The position numbers and the translations under genes were made by a program. The notes beneath the pieces were generated by a model. It did no database searches. It was not told the origin of the DNA and saw only the letters and a program-made list of their open reading frames with translations. Shown in pieces: positions 1 to 8,074 of a stretch of DNA of 10,662 nucleotides. Where the stretch lies: contig MU858441.1 in the NCBI GenBank assembly GCA_033297075.1, forward strand, positions 1 to 10,662, given 5' to 3'. The stretch is from Rhypophila decipiens (taxonomy: Eukaryota; Ascomycota; Sordariomycetes; Sordariales; Naviculisporaceae). The first letter of the stretch is position 1; each line of letters opens with the position of its first letter.

Positions 1-25
1 GTTGGATTTTTCTATGTTAAATTGG

Positions 26-91
26 ATTAGTGCCTGTTTATGAAAGGACTAGTGCCTGACTATGATAGTATTAGTGCCTGTTTATTAACTC
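26..91. repeat. 22-bp tandem repeat, three copies
   Basis: The octamer AGTGCCTG recurs at 29-36, 51-58 and 73-80, exactly 22 nt apart, inside three adjacent units (26-47, 48-69, 70-91). The shared core is close to TTAGTGCCTGTTTATGA. Unit 2 differs mainly in having ACTAT after the octamer, and unit 3 decays at its right end. Bases 1-25 contain a looser resemblance (GGATT, CTATGTTA), so the array may extend to the left of the window. It is an A/T-rich minisatellite with no reading frame. Whether it belongs to a larger mobile element or is a stand-alone minisatellite cannot be told here. Confidence 0.85.
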
Positions 92-704
92 TCTATATTT
101 ATTTGTGGTAGCGGAGTGTGGGGTAAATGGTGCCCTTGAACAACTGAACTTCCAGCTCTTCAAGGGCCCTTTTTCAGCTTGCATGGCCACACCCAAACCC
201 AATTCCTGCAGACAGGATCATGTCTTGCCTCCAAGCGACATAGAATATTCTAACACTATCCTTCACCACAAAGATGAACGGAAAACCGCCATATTTTATA
301 TACAGAGTTGGGCACTGTCAAAGCCAACTGATCAACACCAAGTTATTCAGGGTCGAAGCTTTCATGGCAACCTTCACGCCTCACCCGGGTCGTCCCATGA
401 AACACCGATCCGTGTTTTTGCACAGATGCCACTGTGACAGAGACCATGCTTGGTACAGGACATGATGGAGGGCCGGCCAGACTCGTCCAACAATGGTGGG
501 CAGTGATGTGTCCTGCTCTCAGTGAGACTGTGGGCAGCTGCGGTGTGATCAATAGCGGCAACGCCCGCCAGACTGGCCATTTCGAGATGAACGCGAGAGA
601 CTAACTTGCAAAATAGCCCAGTCCTTCAGCATGATGGTCGCCCGCCCCAAAATGTCAATTGTGGTGGGAGCGCTGCAGCTTCTGCTGTCTTATTGGCTGG
701 GCTA
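92..704. other. No supportable gene (about 610 bp)
   Basis: Several short open frames cross this stretch on both strands, but none has a recognisable motif or hydrophobic segment, a good start context or a splice pattern. The plus-strand frame entering the kinase remnant is open from 606, but its first ATG is at 705, and residues encoded before that show no family similarity that I recognise. I see no RNA gene or obvious inverted repeat. Confidence 0.5.
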
Positions 705-1060
705 ATGCAGCACGGATTTGTATTTATTTACGCCATACAAATCGGGGATGGTGTTTCGGGCATAGTTTATCGCATTTCTCCTAATCAAGCGGTCAAATGT
801 GCTAGAATTGGAAAAACCGACCAAATCGAACATGAACGCCAGGTCCTAGAACGATTCGGTCAACACCCTGCCATCATCAAATCGTTTAATAAGCAGCAAC
901 AGGGCGAGATCATGCTTGAAAACCACCTCCAAACCTTGCAGGAGTTTCTTGTGTCTGATGACGTTTGCCCCAAAGTGGACATGGGCTATTCAGGTCACCA
1001 ATGATATGGCAGATGCCGGGGTTATTTTCCGGCAACGATGGTTAGGTGACCCCTTTCTTG
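705..1060 (+). pseudogene. Frameshifted N-lobe remnant of a fungal protein kinase-like gene
   Basis: From the ATG at 705 the frame encodes a kinase N-lobe. The glycine loop reads GDGVSGIVY (about 744-770). The expected ATP-anchoring lysine lies in AVKCA. A helix-C-like stretch, IEHERQVLERFG, carries candidate glutamates. A hinge-like part reads GEIMLENHLQTLQEFL. This frame stops at 1002-1004. The +1 frame then reads KWTWAIQVTNDMADAGVIF (about 972-1030), which looks like helix E leading to the catalytic loop, so a one-base indel probably lies near 960-975. No HRD- or DFG-like catalytic motif follows in any frame, so the C-lobe is lost or unrecognisable. Active kinases of this type usually have some 250 residues or more in the domain; only about 100 remain. 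I infer a dead fragment. The family assignment rests on motif recognition alone. Confidence 0.65.
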
Positions 1061-1907
1061 GCTTGGAGACACAGGGATCTTTCATTTTGTGTCGTTACAA
1101 GGGGTGAAGACGAACAGTGAACAGGATTTGTATATCTAAAAAGCTATAACATCCGGTCCCGGGCAAACGCATATCCCACAGAGAGCTATGTTAGCCCCAG
1201 TGACGGTTTTCTTTTGTTGCTGCAAATAGGAATGCGCACGGAGTTCCGTCCTGAGGCGGGGAGTGGGCTGCCGACAATGTGATCCTTGCGCCAGCGGGTC
1301 CAAGGACGTGGGGTAGTGCGGGGTGGAAACACGTTGTATGGAAGTCGCAATTCTGCCTCACGGGAACCATTCAACCTTGGCGTTTGAAGACCCGCCAAGA
1401 TGCCTGTTGCCAACATGGCCAGCTAAGTCTGCGCAGGGATTCGTCTCCGCACGGTTCAGGTTATCAGTGCGTGATAAATACTCGCTTTACCGTACAAAGA
1501 AGATGTGGGCCATGGGTGTTGTCCTGGAAGTTCCATTGTGCATGTACCGGTTTTTGGGCGGGGTTAGGGTTATGTATGGGGAAGTTCATGGATCAACGTG
1601 CAGTGAAACACCAGCCAACGTGCGGGGATGCTGCCTCATATATAATACGACGACAAATGAGCAATGCTTGCTGAACCTCGCCGACTCACCGCTTGCGGCT
1701 TTTGTCACACCGTTCCCACAGGAGAATATTCTCTGACCTTTAACCCCTATTATCGGGCTGTGGACGAAAATGGGGTGCGCCACGGTGGCTGTGTTGCAGC
1801 TGATAGCGTCTTTTTTTTGCATGCAGCAGACGCAACAAATTATGCCTGGCTTGTGCCTTGCTGCCCAATCCAGAACAGTCTTAGGTCTGCAAGCTGCAGT
1901 AAATACA
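1061..1907. other. No supportable gene (about 850 bp)
   Basis: The open frames here (for example 1323-1736 plus) lack recognisable domains, consistent splice signals or good start contexts. One run, KKMWAMGVVLEV near 1500, vaguely resembles kinase subdomain IX, but it is too far from the N-lobe remnant and isolated. A two-unit match to the fungal telomere repeat (GGGTTAGGGTTA) lies at 1561-1572. The stretch may hold decayed kinase C-lobe sequence plus the upstream region of the next gene. Confidence 0.45.
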
Positions 1908-1910
1908 CTA

Positions 1911-2052
1911 CCAATATATAATGCTATCTCGCCGCTTTTCCTTCTCCCGTTGCATATTCTTCAAAGTCATCCGTTTCAAAACCCGGACTCCACTTTTCGT
2001 GAGGATTCATTCCCTTAACTCCAGACAACCAAATTACTACAACCTCACCAAA
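1911..2052 (+). promoter_or_regulatory. Probable core promoter and leader of the 945-aa gene
   Basis: CCAAT (1911-1915) overlaps a TATATA run (1915-1920). A pyrimidine-rich tract follows at about 1924-1957, as is common near fungal transcription starts. The leader then becomes C/A-rich up to the ATG at 2053. If TATATA is used as a TATA box, transcription would begin downstream of the in-frame ATG at 1921, favouring the ATG at 2053. Motif-based inference only. Confidence 0.4.
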
Positions 2053-4954
2053 ATGGCCGATGATACTTCACTCATTGGGCGCATTCAAAATGCCTTCATG
2101 TCAGCGACGAACGAAGTCGTCGTAACGGCAGCGAACATTAACTTCGATTTCTCCATGGTGAAATACGAAGCACCGCCCGAATACCGTGGTATTAGCGAAG
2201 CTCTTACCTCGACCCGACGCCAGCAAGCCGAAGCTGGTGAAATTCATATCACTGCTCGCCGTCTCGGTGCCCTATTCGAAGGCACCTGTCCCCCGACCCC
2301 AAAACTGATCGCGACCTATGGCACAAGAGCTACGGAAATTGCCCGTACAGCAGCACATTCCAAATCCCTGGACGCGTCCAACTGGATCTTTTCGGCCTAC
2401 ACAGGGATCGATGCAACCTCGCTATGGGCCGCCGCAACCTCCAAAAAGGCTGCCCTGCCAGTGCATCTGCTTGCCTGTCTGTTAGCACGCGCCTGGGAGG
2501 AAGGCGAGGCCACCTCCCTGTGGGTTGAACTCGTTACGGAGAGACGCAAGGAGATCGTAGCAGAGCTAGAGGCCAGAGAAGAAATGCCTTTTGCTCATAT
2601 GTCGGCTGCTGCTCAAGCAGATATCACGCGGGAGCAACTGGCAAAGTGGGACGCGAGCGCAAGAGCCTGGCTTCGTACCGCTGACAGCGTTATGAATCTG
2701 CAGCACAAGCAGTTGCTGTTGATCATTAAGAATATCAGCCTACCCGTCAACGAAGAGACAATTACATACCGGAGCATCATCTCTGCCTGGACTTCTGCCT
2801 TGTCGACAATGGAGAAGGTAATTGAGGGAGGGCCCCATGTTGTCCGTGACGGCGCCGTCCTATTAGCTCTCTCCTCGTGGCACCTCTATGCTGATATGAT
2901 TGTCGTGGGTGAGCCAAATGGTTCGACAGAGGTGACCATGTCCGACCCATTAGTCAGATCTTCGGGCATCCTGACTCTGGGGTTTTCCGGCTCTGGAGTC
3001 CACGAAAAGAATGGTGTTTACTGGTCATTGTCGTTGGCCCACCACAAATTCTATGGTCGCCCAGTTACGAAGACGGGGCATGTCGACGGATTGTCAACAA
3101 GATTAACGTTTCTCGAGTTTCAGCAGACCATCATCGGCGCTATTCTATCGCACTGGAGAATCCCTGTCGGAGACACGGCCGAAGCTCTTGGATTCCTGCT
3201 ACATCTCGGGAGGCATATGTTGCGCGACTGTAGCCCGTCCGATCATGGGCACCGGTGGATCGAGAGCCTCACGGTTCCGATCATTGAATACTTCAATGAT
3301 GAAGCCAACGGTACTGCCGCCATCATGCTGGGAAGGCGGCGAGAAATACTCATACCAAACAACCAAGATGGCAACGTTGACAGGCATCTGTTCGGACTGA
3401 GAGACGTGCCAACTCTTTTCAAAATGATTCCCGATGTTCGGGGCTGTATTGAATTCATTAAAAGACTGACTATAACAGTACCAGGCCTGCGCGATCGCGA
3501 ACCCGTGATTGCATATCTTGAACAAGGGAACTGGCATTTCGAACCTTTATTTGAGCTCAGCTCTACTATGAAGCAGTCCCAATCGAAACGACCAAGGAAA
3601 ACACGCACCAGACGAGGCGGATCTAAGTCACTGTTTGAACGACAGAGAACACAACTCACCCGCCTTCATGACGCAAAACGCTTTGCTTTTTATTTTGGTG
3701 ATGCTGATGTCGCCGCGCTGTTCATTTCGGAAACAATACCCTCCCCCTCCTCTAGCATATCCGAGATATCTTACTCGCACATACCACCCCCATCCATTAA
3801 ATATTCCGACCTCAAGTGGTTGATGGACCACGAGCTCCTCACACCCGAAACCCTTCGCCGTACAATATTCGACACTCACTCTTCTGTAATCGAGACTCTG
3901 GTACAGGTAGCTCTCGGAACAAAGCTCTACTCGGGACTGCCAGAGGATGGTGCAACGATTTCGTCTCAGGTGCTTTTATCTCCTTTCAGGCCTAGAGCTC
4001 TTGAACCCATCAGGGTTTCATTACACCACAACGAACAAGATGAACGATTTGACCCGCACATGACCTTCCACCGCAATTTAAAACCGGACCAGTATGTGAA
4101 ATATAGCATATCCCTTATTGCCTATTTTGAAACTGGGAAGGATTTGCTCGGCGGTGAAAGCTCAGAGACGTTTGGGAGATTACTTGGAGCTTGCATCGGC
4201 GACTCCATTTATATTCCACGCAAAGTATGAGCAGGCATACTCTTTTCCCACTGCTCTGGACTCTGTTAACTAATTGTCATCATAATAGATCATCTTGGAC
4301 CCCTATGATCAGGCTGAGACATCCCAGAGATTTACCAGACTGCTCGGAAATATCGGCAAGCCAGGCTTGACGCTTCTCACCTGCCCCCGACAGCCCGACA
4401 GTCGGGACAATGCAACTTCCAACTGGCGCCAGTGCAGCGCGCCATACGACGGTGTCCCGGAAGACATGTTCCGACAGACGACGCTGCACCTCTCTCTCAC
4501 GGAGTGGTCCAGCCCGCTATGGGGGAGCTCCGCCGTGGGGGAACGCGACTCCAACGGAATCCATGCCGAGGCTGTCGTCTCGGTAAGGGACGCAGGCCGC
4601 TGGGTCGCCGATATCGATCCCTTCCGTGCGCTGCAAACCGAGCACATCACGACCCTGAATTCACAACAATCTTGCAGCCACCTGAAAAAGGTCCGCGGAC
4701 GGCCCCTGCCGCATATGAAAACGATCGCGACTTGGGACCAGGTGCTCGACTGTGACGAGGGCTTGATCGTGGTCAAGGCTCATAATAACTGGGTTGGCCG
4801 ACTAGCAGTGGTGTCGGTCCTGTCCCACCACTGCAAGCTGCGTCAGAAGCGTATTGTCATTTGCCCTGGCAGTGAGAGTGTATGCTGGGAGTGCGTCAGG
4901 TTGACGTCGAACTTGAACTTGAACCAGAACCAGAACCTGATCTTTGTTTATTGA
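2053..4954 (+). CDS. Large uncharacterised fungal protein, two exons, about 945 aa
   Basis: Exon 1 is 2053-4224 (724 codons) and exon 2 is 4289-4954 (221 codons plus TGA), joined in phase 0 by a 64-nt intron. I chose the ATG at 2053 for its strong context (CACCAAAATGGCC). An in-frame ATG at 1921 would add 44 residues. The protein starts MADDTSLIGRIQNAFMSATN. I associate it from memory with a multi-copy family of unnamed proteins in filamentous fungi, but I know no domain name or function. It shows no signal peptide, no clear membrane helix and no P-loop, kinase or protease motif. Residues 512-523 (KRPRKTRTRRGG) form a basic, nuclear-signal-like patch before a Ser/Pro-rich stretch. The C-terminal part holds a Cys/His cluster, HHC...CPGSESVCWEC, possibly metal-binding. 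It ends in an Asn-rich tail encoded by a hexamer repeat. The long intact frame suggests a functional gene. The next gene on this strand is a HET-domain gene 386 bp downstream. Confidence 0.85.
4225..4288 (+). other. Intron of the 945-aa gene (64 nt)
   Basis: The donor GTATGA directly follows the exon-1 codons for IYIPRK, and the acceptor AATAG ends at 4288. A branch-point match CTAAT lies at 4270-4274, about 15 nt before the acceptor. Removal joins codons in phase 0 and reads straight into IILDPYDQAETSQRF. Without splicing the frame stops at 4228-4230, inside the donor. Length and signals are typical of ascomycete introns. Confidence 0.85.
4910..4939 (+). repeat. Hexanucleotide repeat (AACYWG)5 in the gene's 3' end
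   Basis: Five consecutive six-base units (AACTTG twice, AACCAG twice, AACCTG) encode the dipeptides NL, NL, NQ, NQ, NL just before the last residues IFVY and the TGA at 4952-4954. The repeat length is a multiple of three, so changes in copy number would keep the frame. Confidence 0.8.
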
Positions 4955-5340
4955 TAAGAGCCGAAGGCTTTCTCTCGAACTTTGGCTATCTAAGAAAACA
5001 TGAGTGCTGTTGTACCTGCTATATCTTCTTGGGAGGAGAAATCAGTGATACCAATCCCATTTGATGGGAAATACGCCCTGTACGTTATGTTAGGGCGTGC
5101 AGTCAGCTGAAGGGATACGCGAGGGACTACCAACCTACTCAGTACGCAGGAGTGACTAAGACACAACCAACCACACAGCAGGAGGAGGCGTCCACTCTTT
5201 TTGGTGCTAGGCACCAGCGCCGCCTTTTCCTGTGCTTTCAGGCCGTTCATTCATCTTCGACTCTGAGGTTCACTCAGCACCGTTCGATTTGAGGCATCGT
5301 GACGTGGCGAATCCTAGGTACATCGCCTCAAGTATTCACG
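4955..5340. other. Intergenic region with two adjacent inverted repeats
   Basis: No gene is seen. It must contain the 3' end of the 945-aa gene and the promoter of the HET gene. Two perfect inverted repeats sit side by side: TCCCAT/ATGGGA (5055-5060 and 5064-5069, 3-nt loop) and ACGCCCT/AGGGCGT (5073-5079 and 5092-5098, 12-nt loop). They could mark the 3' UTR of the first gene or a regulatory site for the second; nothing here decides. No clear TATA box is seen before 5341. Confidence 0.55.
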
Positions 5341-7062
5341 ATGCGGCTTCTCAATGTCGATGCCCGACAGCTTCACACGTTCTACGATGATAACATCCCG
5401 AGTTACGCCATCTTATCACACACGTGGGATCAAAAGGAGTTGGAGGTGACGTTTGAGTATTTAAACCGTCCCGACCACGTCCAAATAACCCGATATGACA
5501 AAATCGAGCACACTTGTAGACTCGCCAAAGATCTGGGTCTAGATTGGGTGTGGATCGACACGTGCTGCATTGACAAGTCCAGCAGTGCTGAGCTCTCTGA
5601 GGCAATCAACTCTAGGTTCCGATGGTACAAAAACTCGACTATCTGCTTTGTGCATCTTGAGGATGTTACTCGTACAGACTGTAATGTCACCTTTGAACGA
5701 TGTCGCTGGCTAACAAGGGGGTGGACTCTTCAGGTAACTAACATCACATTCTACCGAATTTGGCATTAGCTGAACCAACATCAATGATCTATTTAGGAGT
5801 TACTGGCTCTGGGAGTACTGACTTTTTTTGACAAAACTTGGAGTCCCATTGGCGACCGGACCAGGTGGGCAAAAGACATTCAGTGTCGTTCCGCCATTCC
5901 TACCGAATATTTAGGACCTCTAGGACTACGAGCCCACTTTCGTAGGGCACGAGTGGGGCAGAAAATGTCATGGGCAGTAAATAGGGAGACTACCAGAAAG
6001 GAAGACATCGCTTACTGCCTCTTTGGACTATTTGACGTCAACATGCCACTTCTTTATGGCGAGGGTGGCCATCGAGCTTTCCAGCGCCTGCAGGAAGAGA
6101 TCATGAAGAATTCAACCGACGACTCTATCTGCGCTTGGTCACCACAAGCGTCCATCAAAATCTTGATAAATCTCGAGGTCCCAGTCCGTTTTTACACGGA
6201 ATACTTACACTTTGCGTCCTCACCGGAGGATTTCCGATGCCTGAAGCACGAAGCTCTGCCCGCGGGACCCCCTTTGGTCCAAGCAAAGACTTGGCATGTC
6301 ACCACGGGAAGGCTTCAAGTCCACCTTCCTTTGTACCACCGACAGCCGGGTCCGCAATCCTCCTGTTTCATGCTGTTGGATTGTGCTCTCGATGGAGACA
6401 TCGACCAGGTTCTAGTTGTCGCACCACAGCGGGTGGGATCGAAATACTGGCGCCGCGACTTGTTCATGGCGACATGGGAGGATCTCTCGACAAGAACTAC
6501 TCTTGACGTCACTACCGTCGATGTTATCCCTTATACACCATCAGCTTTCAGTGATGGTCATGGGTTACCATCCAACTGGATCGATCTCGATGAGCTGTTT
6601 CTAAGAACCGCGATGGGGACTGAAGATCGGGTGGTTGATACCATCCACTTGCAACGCCAAGGCCGTGGCTGGGTGATCGGGGCACCGAACGACCACAATT
6701 GGCATCGTCTTTGCGTTTATATGAAGGTCGGGTTAACAGAACACGAGTACCTCGTGCTAATTGAGAAGAGATCGTTCTCTTGGGCTTTCTGGCTTTCTCG
6801 GGGCTGGCTATCCCAGCTGTTCAATGTATACATTATGGAACGACCACCCAATGGGACTTGGGAAAAAGACCCATGCGTGTCCGCAGCTGCACTCCAAAAA
6901 CAGCTGAAGCTGAAATGTCACAAGAGATCCGCTCATCAAAAGGATGTTTTTCTGATGGGGCGCTCTTATCAACTTGTCGAAGTCTATGATTCCACAACAT
7001 GGCACGACCATCACAATGGAAATGAGGGAACTGAGATTATACCATCGTTTGCTCCAGACTAG
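5341..7062 (+). CDS. HET-domain (heterokaryon incompatibility) protein, two exons, 552 aa
   Basis: Exon 1 is 5341-5733 and exon 2 is 5797-7062. The start MRLLNVDARQL is the usual opening of HET proteins, and no in-frame ATG precedes it. The domain spans roughly residues 1-150 with its hallmark blocks: AILSHTW (23-29), DWVWIDTCCID (68-78) and RGWTLQELLA (126-135). FFDKTWSPIGDR follows, then the conserved KMSWA (187-191), ETTR...YCLFGLFDVNMPLLYGEG (to 221) and DDSICAW (239-245). HET proteins act in fungal non-self recognition and can trigger cell death when incompatible alleles meet; some fold like TIR domains. The block after ELLA reads LGVL instead of the common PREV. The 300-residue C-terminal part is not recognised and may hold the recognition function. 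The frame stops at TAG (7060-7062) but remains open beyond it. Partner and allele specificity cannot be read from sequence. Confidence 0.93.
5734..5796 (+). other. Intron of the HET gene (63 nt)
   Basis: The donor GTAACT follows the codons for RGWTLQ, and the acceptor TTTAG ends at 5796. Splicing in phase 0 restores the conserved HET block RGWTLQ-ELLA, which is otherwise interrupted by a stop at 5767-5769. A branch-like CTGAA lies at about 5770-5774. An intron at this exact block strengthens the call. Confidence 0.9.
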
Positions 7063-7071
7063 CAACTTGCG

Positions 7072-7482
7072 ATGCCCAAGGCTTTATGTGAAGTTATACA
7101 CCTTGTGTTTTTATTCCATCCCGTAATGGACTCCATCTTTCACGCCTCTCTTAATAGCGTGTGGCTGTGGTGGTCTTTGAAGGAGGGAGAAAGGTTACAA
7201 TATCGGGGGGGTAAACTCTTCTATCTCCTGGTTTGGACAATCATTGGCATTCCTCCCGTGTTTTTGATAACCCTCCCGGCTGTTGAGGACTTGACAAGGT
7301 TAGATCCCAAGTCATGGCCAAAGAACGTCAAACAATCAATTCGTCGTGGGGTCTCATCGTTGCAAGGGCTGATGCTATGGTCGTGGCAGCATCGACGGTT
7401 CTTGATCAACATCTGGCATTTTCCGATACTATCCTTCGTCTTGATCTATGTCATGCTGCGATGGTACAGCGCAGTGAAATAG
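7072..7482 (+). CDS. Probable three-helix membrane protein, or membrane tail of the HET protein
   Basis: The frame is the same as that of HET exon 2 and is open from directly after its TAG (7063) to TAG at 7480-7482. The first ATG (7072) gives 136 aa. Hydrophobic segments lie at about residues 4-26, 49-69 and 110-129, with basic stretches between them (KNVKQSIRRG, QHRRF). No family is recognised. Only 9 nt separate it from the HET stop, which leaves no room for an ordinary promoter and intergenic region, so an independent gene is unlikely in a fungus. It may be the C-terminal part of the HET protein, lost in this strain by a nonsense change or joined by splicing or readthrough. A candidate in-frame 81-nt intron (6982-7062, GTCTAT...CTAG) would remove the stop, but its donor is weak. 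Confidence 0.5.
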   Translation: MPKALCEVIHLVFLFHPVMDSIFHASLNSVWLWWSLKEGERLQYRGGKLFYLLVWTIIGIPPVFLITLPAVEDLTRLDPKSWPKNVKQSIRRGVSSLQGLMLWSWQHRRFLINIWHFPILSFVLIYVMLRWYSAVK

Positions 7483-8042
7483 ACCTCCACTCAAAGTTTG
7501 AAGTACTTGTTTCTCTATCTTCTATGCTCCAAGAGTTTGGGCCCTGTAATTTCCATTCAGTATCCCAGGCTTTCCATTAGAAGTCGTGTGTTGTGGAACC
7601 ATTCGGTTGCACAGTTTCATTCTGTTATGAACTGGTTGGTGTAGCTGTTTGAGGGAACGTCTATCGAGGAGTTACAACGACTTGCTCAAAATTAGAAAAA
7701 TTCCTAAGTCTGGATGCAAACTACTCTTTATCTGGAACGAGGTTGGATTTCTTTCTCTTTCGCTGGCACGACTGGTAAGGTAGTCGCCGGTGAACTTTTT
7801 ATCATCATGGCTGTCAAAGCGGATTAAAGACAATAAGCGACCGTCCCCGGGGTGCGTGGCGCTGAAGCAGCTGGCTGGGTAGAGGTAAATATTTATTATT
7901 CATACACCGCTGTGCCCCTGGGCGTGTCGGACCTTCAAACTATTTACTGTACAGGAAAACCGTGCCCTCACGGGTCGGGTGAAAAACCGGTACCGACAAT
8001 TGAGAGAAGACTTCAGTGACTGAGCCTGTAAATACAAAAGAA
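7483..8042. other. No gene seen (about 560 bp)
   Basis: This stretch presumably holds the 3' UTR of the HET transcript and, at its right end, the 3' flank of the minus-strand LINE remnant. No motif-bearing frame is present. A small inverted repeat CCGTG/CACGG lies near 7962-7974. No long T-run (a minus-strand poly-A tail) marks the LINE end, so the right boundary of the retroelement is undefined. Confidence 0.5.
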
Positions 8043-8060
8043 GAAGGCCTCCTGGCCTTC
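8043..8060 (-). repeat. Perfect 7-bp stem-loop after the LINE stop codon
   Basis: GAAGGCC (8043-8049) and GGCCTTC (8054-8060) are perfect inverted copies around a 4-nt loop. On the minus strand the hairpin begins about 15 nt after the retrotransposon stop (8075-8077) and is followed by a T-rich run. Hairpins in LINE 3' ends are known recognition elements for the reverse transcriptase in some families, so this may be one. A chance GC-rich palindrome is the alternative. Confidence 0.5.
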
Positions 8061-8074
8061 GATGGAGGGGGGTT

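Noticed and set aside
1480..1550. KKMWAMGVVLEV as a kinase subdomain IX belonging to the upstream kinase remnant.
   Set aside because: It is about 450 bp beyond the N-lobe fragment with no catalytic loop between them, and a run this short can match by chance.
7314..7580. An 88-codon plus-strand frame downstream of the HET gene.
   Set aside because: It overlaps the membrane-tail frame in another phase and shows no motif or transcription signal of its own.
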